Positions 1-8,208 are shown, numbered from the stretch's first letter. The stretch is 64,000 bases of DNA from Mesorhizobium sp. M2A.F.Ca.ET.046.03.2.1 (GCF_003952425.1 NZ_CP034449.1:7308808-7372807); one strand, 5' to 3'. The notes: generated by a model from the sequence alone, not told the origin. A program made the numbers and translations.

Positions 1-1011
1 CGAAGGGTTGCGGGCGGTGGCCGTGGCGGGCGTCGTGGCCTGCCATTTCGGCCTGGCGGCGCTGCCGGGCGGCTTTGCCGGGGTCGACATCTTCTTCGTC
101 ATCTCGGGCTTGGTCTCCTTCATCCTCTGGGCCTGGCCGACGAACGTTTCGCAGCCCTGGGCCTTCTACTTCTCGCCGCTGCGCGCTTGGGAATTTGCCG
201 CCGGCGGCCTCGCATCGATGGCGCCGGCGCGGCTTTTGCAGGCGCGTCCGCTGCTGGGGCGGGCGTTGAGCCTGGCCGGCCTGACGATGATCGGGACCGC
301 TTATCTCACCTTCAGCGAGGACGCTCCCTTCCCCGGCTTTCTGGCGCTTCTGCCTGTCGCCGGCGCGGTCCTTCTGCTCAAGGCGGGAGCGGCCGGCGCC
401 AGGGACGGCTACTCACCCGATTCCGAGCGGAATTGGGTGAATGCCGCCCTGGCGCTGCCGCCTTTGCAATGGAGCGGCAGGCTCTCCTATTCGATCCATC
501 TGTGGCATTGGCCGGTCATCGTCTATGCCGGCATGCTGGCGCCGGAGCTGACGCCCATCGAACGGCTTCATTGCCTCGCGCTGACGCTGGCGCTGTCCGC
601 CCTTACCTGCCACCTCATCGAGAACCCGATCCGTCGCAACGGCTGGCTGATGGCCAATGCGGCGCGGGCGCCGGTGCCGGTCCTCCTCCTGACCGGCACC
701 GGCGTCGCAGCCGCCCACGGCAATGCCAGGCTTGCCGTGCGCGACCTCGATCCGTAGCAGCGCATCATCGCCGCCAGCGCGGCCGAGCCATCATGGCGGG
801 ACGCGGCGGCGACACGGCCAACGACGCCATACGGTTGAGCGCGACATCGTCGACAGCATCCCCAACGCTGCTTACGTCGACCTCACCGACTTTGCGACGC
901 CTTCCTCGACGGCAAGCTCGCCTTCCGCGACCAGCACCATATGGCCACGCCCTTCGCGGAATCGCTGGAGCCGGAGGTGGAGAAAAGGGTGATGTCGAAG
1001 GTGGGAAGATA
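1..1011 (+). pseudogene. Acyltransferase-3 / SGNH O-acetyltransferase remnant
   Basis: Decayed membrane acyltransferase of the OafA/YrhL type, which in intact form O-acetylates surface polysaccharides. The start lies beyond the window edge. The typical N-terminal motif (GLRAVAV, then VGVDIFFVISG-like) is present, but the sequence then jumps directly to the segment normally about 150 residues further on (the FYF..LRAWEFAAGGL block), so an internal block is deleted. The membrane part closes at a stop near 757. The end of the SGNH esterase domain is still readable in shifted frames: VDSIPNAAYVDLTDF from about 847, and in another frame FLDGKLAFRDQHHM from about 900 to a stop at 1011. The deletion plus at least two frame changes argue against function. 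The family is well recognised; the exact acceptor is unknown. Confidence 0.8.
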
Positions 1012-1032
1012 GGGCGACGACGCCCACCCGTT

Positions 1033-1191
1033 CGTCATCCTAGGGCGGAGCAAGGAGCGAAGCGACGCGCGCAGACCCTAGGATCCATGCCGTGACGCTA
1101 AGGCTTTGCAACGGGTACAGAATTCTGCACCGCCGCGCTTCGCGGCGAAGGTCACGGCATGGATCCTCGGGTCAAGCCCGAGGATGACGAC
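1033..1191. repeat. Palindromic intergenic repeat, family C, copy 1
   Basis: An element of about 160 bp whose ends are inverted: it opens with CGTCATCCTAGGG and closes with CCCGAGGATGACG. Inside are GACCCTAGGATCCATGC and GCATGGATCC, which also face each other. A second copy lies at 5475-5620 with nearly the same left half and a diverged centre. The arrangement matches a paired-hairpin extragenic repeat rather than a gene. It sits just after the acyltransferase pseudogene. Confidence 0.85.
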
Positions 1192-1214
1192 CGGAGGGGC
1201 GTCGGCGCCTCAAT

Positions 1215-1262
1215 GCGCCCCCTCTGGCCTGCGGCCATCTCCCCCACGAGGGGGAGATTAGC
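1215..1262. repeat. Palindromic repeat, family A, single arm
   Basis: One arm of the family-A element: GCGCCCCCTCTGGCCTGC, then CATCTCCCCCACGAGGGGGAG. Two-armed copies occur at 9361-9550, 19653-19836 and 47802-47979, and another single arm lies at 9981-10040. This arm ends 18 bp before the stop codon of the leftward cupin gene. Confidence 0.8.
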
Positions 1263-1279
1263 AGCTTCGGCGCCGCGCC

Positions 1280-1633
1280 TCAGCCCACCACAACCACGAA
1301 ATGCTTGGTCACCGGCTCGAGGATCTTCCAGGTGCCCTTGAAATCCGCCTCGACGACGAAGGCGTCGCCGGGGCCGACCTCGACCGGCTCGCCGCCGTCG
1401 GGCGTGATGATGATGCGGCCGGCGATCATGTGGACGAATTCATAGTCGGTGTAGGTGGCATGATAGGTGCCGGGCGAGGCGCGCCAGGTGCCGGACATCA
1501 CCTTGCCGTCCTCGGTGGTGTGCTGCACGGCGGTTTGCATCGTGGGGGAACCCTCGACCGCGATCCAGCCCGGCAGGTCGCCGCCATCGGCATGCTCGAC
1601 GGCGCCGAATTTGAGAATGGTGGGTCTGGTCAT
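1280..1633 (-). CDS. Cupin domain protein (DUF861/cupin_3 type)
   Basis: A 117-residue single-domain cupin. Residues about 40-115 make the beta-barrel: the segment GTWRASPGTYHATYTDYEF carries a conserved aromatic/acidic cupin motif, and GGEPVEVGPGDAFVVEADFKGTW is the typical second motif with the PGD turn. The likely family is the DUF861 group related to ureidoglycine aminohydrolase, but the substrate cannot be told. The start is supported by GAGGAG seven bases upstream of the ATG. It is read leftward, downstream of the small peptide gene at 1839-1928 but separated from it by a terminator, so it is probably its own transcript. Confidence 0.85.
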   Translation of the reverse strand: MTRPTILKFGAVEHADGGDLPGWIAVEGSPTMQTAVQHTTEDGKVMSGTWRASPGTYHATYTDYEFVHMIAGRIIITPDGGEPVEVGPGDAFVVEADFKGTWKILEPVTKHFVVVVG

Positions 1634-1797
1634 CGAATGCTCCTCGGTTCGCCGGAATTGGCTGGCGACGGCATAGCCGATGGCGGCATGGGTTGCACGC
1701 GGCGATACGACAGCGGAAGGCGATGTGGCGACGGATGCCTAACGGTCCGCAGCTGAGGATCAGCGGGGTTCAGCTCGGCCGAGTTGCATCCAGAATC

Positions 1798-1822
1798 AAA
1801 AACCCGCCGGATGGCGGGCTTT
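1798..1822 (-). terminator. Rho-independent terminator of the small peptide gene
   Basis: Read leftward this is CCCGCC-ATCC-GGCGGG followed by TTTTT. It starts about 20 bases after the stop codon of the 29-codon gene, which supports that gene being a discrete transcription unit. Confidence 0.8.
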
Positions 1823-1838
1823 TCGGTTTCCGGCCAGA

Positions 1839-1928
1839 TCAGGTCGGAATGGAAGATGGCGGCGTTGCGGTGACAACGCTCAGCTTTTCACGCTTCGCCA
1901 GAACAGGCTTCTCATAGGTCTTCTTCAA
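1839..1928 (-). CDS. Putative RiPP precursor peptide with lasso-type leader motif
   Basis: A 29-residue peptide starting at a TTG (1926-1928) with a strong AAAGGGGGG Shine-Dalgarno sequence just upstream and a terminator just downstream. It reads MKKTYEKPVLAKREK and then LSVVTATPPSSIPT. The YEKPVL block fits the YxxPxL signature that lasso-peptide leader-binding (RRE/B1) proteins recognise. Very short peptides with this leader are known in rhizobia and are annotated as putative RiPP precursors. What is seen: start, ribosome site, stop and terminator in the correct order. What is inferred: the leader role. The usual glycine at the leader/core junction is absent, the remaining tail is short and Ser/Thr/Pro-rich, and no cyclase, protease or exporter gene is nearby, so it may act as a stand-alone peptide. 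Confidence 0.65.
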   Translation of the reverse strand: MKKTYEKPVLAKREKLSVVTATPPSSIPT

Positions 1929-2054
1929 GGCACCCCCCTTTCAAGGCTTCGTAGGTCCGCATGTGCAACTTTAAAGCTGGCGCGGCCTATAAGCTGTAGC
2001 ACATTAGCAACACTTAACAGACGTTCCGCAGGGATTACGGCGTTAAGCATCACT

Positions 2055-2085
2055 GTCCCGTTTCGGGACTGGCACTCGTCTTGCT
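2055..2085 (+). promoter_or_regulatory. Sigma-54 (RpoN) promoter with adjacent palindrome
   Basis: TGGCACTCGTCTTGCT at 2070-2085 contains the invariant GG-N10-GC of the -24/-12 promoter (GG 2071-2072, GC 2083-2084) and fits the TGGCAC-N5-TTGC consensus. Immediately upstream is the perfect palindrome GTCCCG-TTT-CGGGAC (2055-2069), a plausible binding site for an activator or a competing repressor. Transcription would start near 2096, at the 5' end of a structured RNA ending in a terminator. Confidence 0.8.
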
Positions 2086-2095
2086 ATGAAGAGAT

Positions 2096-2196
2096 TGCCG
2101 GTGTCCTCCCGCCGGTCCTGATCGAGGGATCAGGTTTAAATCTCGCCGGGCCTGTGGGTTTGGGCATCAGGGTTAGGTCCGGCGAGTTTTTCTTTT
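2096..2196 (+). ncRNA. Candidate sigma-54-dependent small RNA with anti-Shine-Dalgarno loop
   Basis: About 100 nt between a sigma-54 promoter and a strong terminator, with no open frame. Three hairpins can be drawn. The first, CCGG-TGTCCTCCCG-CCGG (2098-2115), exposes CCUCCC, the complement of ribosome binding sites. The second is CCTGATC-GAGG-GATCAGG (2117-2134). The third is a 12-bp terminator stem, CTCGCCGGGCCT with AGGTCCGGCGAG (2142-2186), followed by TTTTTCTTTT. Rhizobial trans-acting RNAs often carry CCUCC loops, and the Sinorhizobium RNA MmgR (alpha-r8 family) is under nitrogen/NtrC control. Membership in that family is a guess; the promoter-hairpins-terminator architecture is seen directly. 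Confidence 0.7.
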
Positions 2197-2241
2197 CCCC
2201 ACCGTTATGCCGACACCACGCGACTGGCGGGCGCTCCGCCT

Positions 2242-4286
2242 TCACTCCGCGGCCTGCAGCTGCTTGCGGCGCGCCGGCTGTCTGCGCCGGTGGCCGGCCT
2301 TCAGCGTGACGGCCGTCTTTCTGGAAAGCGCTCCGGTGACCGCGTCGACCATGCCGAAGGCCACGAAGTCGGCGTTTAGAGTGGCAGCCAGTTCTGCCGC
2401 GGCCCCGACGTCGCCATTGCCGACTTCCGACCAGAAAACGATGCCGACCCGAAGTTTCGCCTTGATGCGCTTCAGCCGACGAACCATGAAGCGCGCGTGC
2501 CGGGTGGATTGGCGGTTGAGGAAGCCGATCACGACGGCATCGATGGCTTCGAGGTCGAGACGGCGGATCGCCAATGGCTCGAGTTCGGTAAAGCTCGCCT
2601 TCGACACCGAAGCGCCCTGCACTTCCAGCACCTGGGCCAGCATCGCGGCGGCGGCGTCGTCGAGCTCGCCGCGCCCGCCGGCGCAGAGCACTGCGATGCC
2701 CGAGCCGTCGGGCAAATCGACCTCCTCTTCCTCCACCTCGGCAGGCTTGGCTTCGCCAGGGTTTTTCTCGCTAGCCTTGTTTTTCTCGCTAGCCTTGTTT
2801 TTCTCGCCAGCCTTGCTGTCGGCTGCCTTCTCATCGGCAGCGGCCGCCTGCTCGCTTTCTTCCTCCTCGGCCTCCTGCTGGGCGCTGTCGTCGAGATTGG
2901 CGACCAGCGTCAAGGCGCTGTCGGCAAGCTGCCGGCGCTGCGCGTCATCCATGACGCCGCGCTCCCGGTCCTGCTCGCCGAGCAGCAGCGCGGGAATCGC
3001 CACCTTGCCGTAGAATTCGAACAGATACTTGTCCTCCAGCATCTCCTCGGCATGGTCGGTCGCCTCGTCCGGGTCGCCGGCCAGGAGCCGCTGGTAGAGC
3101 CTGGCATGCGGCTCCAGCACCGGCTCGTTGCCGAACAGGACGTCGAGGAACTCGAACTGCGGCACGTGCCGGCCGAGCACCACCAGGCAGACGGTGAGCG
3201 GCGTCGACAGCACCAGGCCGATCGGCCCCCACAGCCAGGTCCAGAAGATCGCCGCCACGATGATGGCCAGGGGCGACAAGCCCGTATGCGAGCCATAGAG
3301 CCACGGCTCGATGACATTGCCGGTGACGAGCTCCACGACGACGAACAGCGCGGCGGTCCACAACAGCAGCGACCAGCCGGGCGCCACGGCCAAGGCGAGG
3401 AACAGCGGCAGCAGCGCGCCGATGATCGGGCCGATATAGGGCACGAAGCGCAGTGCCAGCGCCAGCAGGCCCCAAAGCAGCGCGTTGGGGATGCCGAGCA
3501 CCCAGAGCCCGATGGTGATGGGCACGGCGTAGATGATGTTGACCACCAGTTGCATCAGCAGATACTGGCCGACGCGCTTGCCGGCATCCTGCAGCGCCTG
3601 CGTGGTACGATGGAGGTCGCCATAGCCGACCAGCCGGATGAAGCGGTCGCGCAGGTCCTCGCGCTCCATCAGCATGAAAATGACGACGATGATGACGAGG
3701 CCGGCGGAGCCGAGCGGGCTGAGCACGGGGCCGATCAGGTTCTGCAGCACCTCGAGCGGCTTTTCATGCGCGACGACCTCGACCGGGATCGGCTCGCGCT
3801 TCGGCGCCTGGGCGGCCGAGGGCAGCTGCGGCTCCTGGCGGTCGATCTCCTGGCCGACGCGCTCGATGACACCGCCGAGGCGCGAGATGATGCCGCCGCC
3901 GAGGCCGTTTTCCTTCAGCGCGCGGACCTTGGTCAGGATGTTGATCTGGTAGAGGGGATGTTCTGGGCGAGGTCGCTGACCTGGGTGGCGACGACGAAGG
4001 AGAACAGCGAAAGGGCGGCGAAGGCGCCGGCGACGCTGGCGATGACAGCCGCGATGCGCGGAACCCCCGCGCGCTTCAGGGAGGACACGACAGGCGCGAT
4101 GGCGAAGGTCAACAGAAGCGCGACGGCGATCGGCAGGAACACCTCGCGCCCGAAATAGAGCGCGGCCACCGTGACCACCACGCTCGCCACAGTCGGCAGC
4201 GCCGTGCGCGGATGGCCCCTGGACGCTGCGAGCAGGCCTTCCAGCCTCGGCTCCGACGCCCCGTTCCCGCGATTGGCCGCCACCAT
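2242..4286 (-). pseudogene. AI-2E family transporter (PerM/UPF0118), frameshifted
   Basis: Polytopic membrane protein of the AI-2E exporter/PerM family. The start at 4286 (MVAANRGNGASEP) has GGAGG four bases upstream. The N-terminal membrane segments (SVVVTVAALYFGREVFLPIA, LLLTFAIAPVV) run in one frame to AQNIP; the matching continuation, LYQINILTKVRALKENG, is in the next frame. One base is missing in the run of C around 3955 (leftward strand). Downstream the family core is intact (segments around GPVLSPLGSAGLVIIVV, then RFVPYIGPIIGALLPL). A cytosolic tail follows with an acidic linker containing tandem NKASEK repeats and a C-terminal domain of about 150 residues. A sequencing error would also explain the shift; if the shift is real, only about 118 residues would be made. 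Confidence 0.8.
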
Positions 4287-4543
4287 CGAGCCTCCATGCC
4301 GTCTGTCCGGCAATGATCCCAGATACTTCGCCGGCGTGCAACGCGCCGAAGCCCGGTCGGTTGCAGCTGCTCTAATAAATATCCGGGTTCATGAAGTTGC
4401 GGGGACGAAGTAAGGCGCTGGATTCGCCGCCTTGGTCCTGCCCATGCCCTGTCCGGGCTGCCAACCCTGGCAACTCGCCGGGAACATGGACCGCGCGAAA
4501 TCGTTGTCTTGCCGAAGGGGCCTTGAAACTCAAGGAGGCAGCG

Positions 4544-4864
4544 ATGAAAAAGCTTCTGCTTGCTTCGATGATCGCCATCGCCTCGGCGTTTGCGATCGCG
4601 CCGGCCAGCGCCGGCGGCGTGCAACTCGGTATCGGCATCGGTCCGGGCTATGATGACGACTACTACAACGATGACTACAGCCCATATTATCGCCATCACC
4701 GGTATTACCGGCACGTCTATGACGACGACTACTACACCCCATACCATCGTCGTTACGTGGTTCGGTATCACAACCGGTATGACGACAATTGCCGGGTCAG
4801 GATCGTGAAGCACTGGCGACATCATCACCGCGTCATTGAAAAGATCCGTATCTGCGAGCGCTGA
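4544..4864 (+). CDS. Small secreted Tyr/His/Asp-rich protein
   Basis: A 106-residue protein with a clean signal peptide (MKKLLLASMIAIASAFAIAPASA, cleavage after ASA). The mature part is dominated by Tyr, Asp, His and Arg (YDDDYYNDDYSPYYRHHRYYRH) and ends in a more ordered Arg-rich tail with two cysteines (NCRVRIV and IRICER) that could form one disulfide. The start is fixed by AAGGAGG seven bases upstream; longer upstream frames lack a ribosome site. It is followed 230 bp later by a paralogue with the same signal peptide, so the pair arose by duplication. Metal binding or an envelope role is plausible but not shown. A GC-rich hairpin (4873-4905) follows the stop. Confidence 0.75.
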   Translation: MKKLLLASMIAIASAFAIAPASAGGVQLGIGIGPGYDDDYYNDDYSPYYRHHRYYRHVYDDDYYTPYHRRYVVRYHNRYDDNCRVRIVKHWRHHHRVIEKIRICER

Positions 4865-5092
4865 CCCGCAGCACCGGCCCAACTCCCGTGTGGGGAGATG
4901 GGCCGGACGCGACAGCAATGGCGTCGACCCTGGGCAATACCGGGTAGAACCTCTGGTCGCCGCGCCGTGGCAACGCTCCATGCCGCTGGCGGCGGCTTTC
5001 TCCTCCTCGATACTCCGGGAAATATTAGCGATCGGGAACATAGGCCTCCCGCCGCGCGTTACCCGATAATCAGCCTTCAGGAGGAGGTTGCC

Positions 5093-5407
5093 ATGAAAAA
5101 ACTTCTACTTGCTTCGGTGATCGCAGTCGCGTCGGCGGCGTCCACGGTAGCGCCGGCGGATGCGCACGGCTTCCTCGGTCTCGGTTTCGGTCCGTTCGGC
5201 GGCTCTCCGTTCTACGGCGGTCCGATGTATGGCGGTCCGTTCTACGACTATGGCGGCCGCTACTACGGCCCGCGCTACTACGACGACTATTATCCCAGCT
5301 ACTACCGGCACCACAGGTATTACTACCGGCACCACTACAGGCACCATCACAGGCACCACCACAGGCACCACCACAGGCATCACCACGGGTACTATTACAA
5401 GTACTAG
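5093..5407 (+). CDS. Small secreted His/Tyr-rich repeat protein
   Basis: A 104-residue paralogue of the protein at 4544-4864, with the same MKKLLLAS signal peptide, cleaved near ADAHG. The mature chain begins with Gly/Phe/Tyr repeats (GGPMYGGPFYDYGGRYYG) and ends in a run of HHRHH units before GYYYKY. At DNA level the tail is a tandem array of about 12-base units (CACCACAGG-like), prone to slippage. GGAGGAGG lies upstream of the ATG. The histidine density suggests periplasmic metal (Ni, Zn or Cu) buffering, which is inference only. Confidence 0.75.
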   Translation: MKKLLLASVIAVASAASTVAPADAHGFLGLGFGPFGGSPFYGGPMYGGPFYDYGGRYYGPRYYDDYYPSYYRHHRYYYRHHYRHHHRHHHRHHHRHHHGYYYKY

Positions 5408-5474
5408 GCGGTGGGCGACTGGCGCACGGCAGAAGCGGCATTGACCAGACGCAAGCGTGGCCGCGCTTCGCGGT

Positions 5475-5620
5475 CGTCATCCTAGGGCGGAGCAAGGAGC
5501 GAAGCGACGCGCGCAGACCCTAGGATCCATGCAGTGCTGCCACGGCGCAGAATTCTGATCCGTGGCATTCCTCGGCCCACGTCACGGCATGGATCCTTGG
5601 GTCAAGCCCAAGGATGACGA
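5475..5620. repeat. Palindromic intergenic repeat, family C, copy 2
   Basis: Second copy of the element at 1033-1191, with the same inverted ends (CGTCATCCTAGGG and CCCAAGGATGACG). The left half of about 60 bp is almost identical between copies, while the centre differs. Lies between the His-rich gene and the DUF763 gene. Confidence 0.85.
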
Positions 5621-5712
5621 AGATGGTTTGGGCCTCTTTCGCCAGCTTCGCGCAGCGCCTTGCAAATCCCCGCCAAAATGCCATCTAAATCACCGGCATC
5701 CAGGAGAATCAC

Positions 5713-6960
5713 GTGACGCAGCGAAGCGGCAGCGCCGACCTGCCGCTGCATGGCGGGCGGGTCCCGAAATGGCTGGGCGAGCGCATGACCAAGCTCGGCG
5801 CGGTGCTGTGCGAGGCGATCATCCACCATTACGGCCGCGACGAGCTTTTGCGGCGGCTGGCGCATCCCTTCTGGTTCCAGTCCTTCGGCGCCGTGATGGG
5901 CATGGACTGGCATTCCTCCGGCATCACCACTTCCGTCATCGGCGCGCTGAAGCGCGGGCTGAACCCGATGGCCGGCGAGCTCGGCATCCATGTCTGCGGC
6001 GGGCGCGGCGCGCATTCGCGCAAGACGCCGGGCGAATTGCTGGCCATCGGCGAGCATGTCGGCCTGGACGGCGATGCGCTTGCCACCGCCAGCCGGCTGG
6101 TCGCCAAGGTGGACAGCGCCGCCGTGCAGGACGGCTACGACCTCTATCTGCACGGCTTCATCGTCGCCGATGACGGGCGCTGGGTGGTGGTGCAGCAGGG
6201 CATGAACGGCGATGCCCGCCAGGCGCGCCGCTATCACTGGCTGTCGGAAGGCTTGACCAGCTTCGTCGACCAGCCGCATGCCGCAATCGAAGGCGAGCGC
6301 CAGGGCGAGATCGTCAACCTGACCGACCGGCGCGCCGAAAAAGCCCGCGGCAGCCAGGTCGAGTTGCTCAAGACCATGAGCCCGGAAAAGATCCTGAACG
6401 AGCTTGCCGTGCTGGAGCCGCGGCCCGAGCCTGAACCGGCCGCGCAGCCGATGCTGCCTAACCTCATCATGCCCGCGCATCACGACGTGCGCGAGAGCGA
6501 CATCGTCATGCGCCGCCTGCACGGCAACATCGCCTCGGCAATCGAAAGCGGCCCGAAGGATTTCCCCGAGCTGCTGCTGGTCCCCGGCGTCGGCCCGCGC
6601 ACGGTGCGGGCGCTCGCCATGGTCTCCGAAGTGGTGCACGGCGCGCCCTACCGCTTCTCCGACCCGGCCCGCTTCTCGCTAGCCCACGGCGGCAAGGACC
6701 GCCACCCCTTCCCCGTGCCGCTGAAGGTCTATGACGAGACGATATCCGTGCTGAAATCGGCGGTGGGCAAGGCGAAGCTCGGGCGCGGCGAGGAGCTGGA
6801 GGCGCTAAGAAGGCTGGACGGGGAGTCACGCCGGATGGAGCGGTATGTGACCGGACCGAGCTTGAAGGAGATCGTGGCGGGCGAGATGGACCAGTCGCAT
6901 CTGCTGGGGGGTAGGAGTGTGTTTGGGTGGGAGGGGCCTGCGGGCGATAAGTTGGAATAG
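5713..6960 (+). CDS. DUF763 domain-containing protein
   Basis: A 415-residue protein covered mostly by DUF763, a family found in archaea and scattered bacteria with no settled biochemical role. Recognisable blocks are ADLPLHGGRVPKWL at the N-terminus, FQSFGAVMGMDWHSSGITTS around residue 57, GIHVCGGRGAHSRKTP around residue 92, and LVPGVGPRTVRALAMVSEVVHG near residue 290. The last block resembles a helix-hairpin-helix DNA-binding motif. The start is a GTG at 5713 with AGGAG six bases upstream. It stands alone, between a repeat and a leftward gene. A nucleic-acid role is suggested by the hairpin-like motif only. Confidence 0.85.
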   Translation: MTQRSGSADLPLHGGRVPKWLGERMTKLGAVLCEAIIHHYGRDELLRRLAHPFWFQSFGAVMGMDWHSSGITTSVIGALKRGLNPMAGELGIHVCGGRGAHSRKTPGELLAIGEHVGLDGDALATASRLVAKVDSAAVQDGYDLYLHGFIVADDGRWVVVQQGMNGDARQARRYHWLSEGLTSFVDQPHAAIEGERQGEIVNLTDRRAEKARGSQVELLKTMSPEKILNELAVLEPRPEPEPAAQPMLPNLIMPAHHDVRESDIVMRRLHGNIASAIESGPKDFPELLLVPGVGPRTVRALAMVSEVVHGAPYRFSDPARFSLAHGGKDRHPFPVPLKVYDETISVLKSAVGKAKLGRGEELEALRRLDGESRRMERYVTGPSLKEIVAGEMDQSHLLGGRSVFGWEGPAGDKLE

Positions 6961-7009
6961 TGCAAAATCGTGGGAACGACTCTTGCGCGCTGCCTGCTTC
7001 ACCTCACGT

Positions 7010-7525
7010 TTAAATGGAGCGATTGGCTATCGCTTTCGCCTCAGCCGCCCAAGAAAGAAAGCTACTTAGAAACTCTTCCGAGACATCAATTTTCTGATCA
7101 CTCCATCGGAAGCTTTTGTCTTCGGCAGACAGGCCGTAGTGAATGGTGCGTTCGTTCCCAGCTTCTTCGATCTTCTTCAGTGCGTTCTTTCGCGAGCCGT
7201 AGAGCCGATCTTCAATATGCTCGAAATGATCCCTTGCTCTCTTGTATGCTGAGAGATCCAAAGCCCCAACATGGCTAGCCATTTCGGCGCCCAAGACATT
7301 TGACGCTAAGACAATTCCATCCTTCACTCTGTCGATAGCGATTAGAAAAAAGTGCAACTCTACCAACGCGCGTTTGTATCTCTTCTGCCGCCACGCATCG
7401 AACATCAAAGCATGTTGTCGTTCGACAGCTTCGAGGTATCTGTCGACTAAGCCTAGGCCATCGTGCAGCTGACCAGTTGGGTCTGCAGTTAGGTAAGCAA
7501 GCAGTTGCTCAGTTTCGTCGTTCAT
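7010..7525 (-). CDS. Hypothetical protein, possibly HEPN-like
   Basis: A 171-residue all-helical protein with lower GC and more AT-ending codons than its neighbours, which suggests recent acquisition. I do not recognise the family. The segment YKRARDHFEHIEDRL (about residues 95-109) resembles the R-X4-6-H motif of HEPN ribonuclease/toxin-type domains, here R-X6-H followed by an acidic/basic pair. That is a weak, motif-only clue. The ribosome site is poor. It lies next to the phage-like region that begins at 7569 on the same strand, with a 43-bp gap. Confidence 0.55.
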   Translation of the reverse strand: MNDETEQLLAYLTADPTGQLHDGLGLVDRYLEAVERQHALMFDAWRQKRYKRALVELHFFLIAIDRVKDGIVLASNVLGAEMASHVGALDLSAYKRARDHFEHIEDRLYGSRKNALKKIEEAGNERTIHYGLSAEDKSFRWSDQKIDVSEEFLSSFLSWAAEAKAIANRSI

Positions 7526-7568
7526 GGGGTAAACAATAACGCCTTGAGTGACATATACTAGGCCACCT

Positions 7569-8165
7569 TCACCCCGCCTTCCTCCCCATCATCCCGTAGT
7601 GCACCGCCAACAAATCCAGCCCGACCTTCAGCAGCTTCACCACTACATCCCTTCCCTCGCCGCTACGCTCGGCGATGGCCTTCACCGACAGGCCTTCGAG
7701 GCAAGTCTTGCGCACCACCTCCGCCACCTCCCAATGGGCGAGCGCGGCGGCTGCATGGGCATGCGCCCGGCCGGCTGAGAGGACGCGGTCGGGGACGCCG
7801 CCGCCGACGCGGCTGGCGTCAACGCGTTCGCTCCAGGATTGCGGCTGCAGGCCGTGCCGGGCGGCGCGCTCGAAATCGTCGCGAAAGCGCTGGCCGGCCT
7901 CGCGCTGCTGGCGCGTCAGCGAGGTGATGCCGGTGAGCGGGTCGACATTGCGCAGGCGCACGATGCCGCCGGTGGAGGTGTAGCCGCCGTTCGACACTTC
8001 GTAGACGCGGCGCGCCTCGGCCGTGCCAGCGGTCAGCCGCTGGCGGCCGAAGGCGTCCTGCTTGAGGGCGAAGTCATGGCCGACCTCGCGGCGGATGCGC
8101 ACCTGCGCGGCCTCGCCCTTGGGAAGCTTTGGGGGTTGGGGTTTCTTTGAGGGCTTGCGGGGCAT
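7569..8165 (-). CDS. DUF6456 domain-containing protein
   Basis: A 198-residue basic protein. The N-terminus is a Lys/Pro-rich tail (MPRKPSKKPQPPKLPKGE). The rest fits the rhizobial DUF6456 type: a block with LTSLTRQQREAGQRFRDDFERA-like sequence, then a C-terminal helical part, KAIAERSGEGRDVVVKLLKVGLDLLAVHYG, that looks like a helix-turn-helix. A DNA-binding role is inferred. The start is chosen at 8165, where AAAGGA precedes the ATG; the upstream extension is encoded by repeat DNA. It is the last gene of the leftward phage-like cluster, separated from the previous one by a family-B repeat. Confidence 0.65.
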   Translation of the reverse strand: MPRKPSKKPQPPKLPKGEAAQVRIRREVGHDFALKQDAFGRQRLTAGTAEARRVYEVSNGGYTSTGGIVRLRNVDPLTGITSLTRQQREAGQRFRDDFERAARHGLQPQSWSERVDASRVGGGVPDRVLSAGRAHAHAAAALAHWEVAEVVRKTCLEGLSVKAIAERSGEGRDVVVKLLKVGLDLLAVHYGMMGRKAG

Positions 8166-8208
8166 GGGTGCGGTCCTTTGTGGGGTGGGACGTTGCAGAA
8201 CTTGGGTT

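Noticed and set aside
3955..4341. N-terminal 130 residues of the long leftward frame of the AI-2E transporter
   Set aside because: These codons are out of frame with the real N-terminus; the family match lies in the other frame up to AQNIP, so a frameshift explains it better.
5340..5400. Regular short repeats resembling a tandem array or CRISPR
   Set aside because: They are codons of the HHRHH tail of an exported protein.
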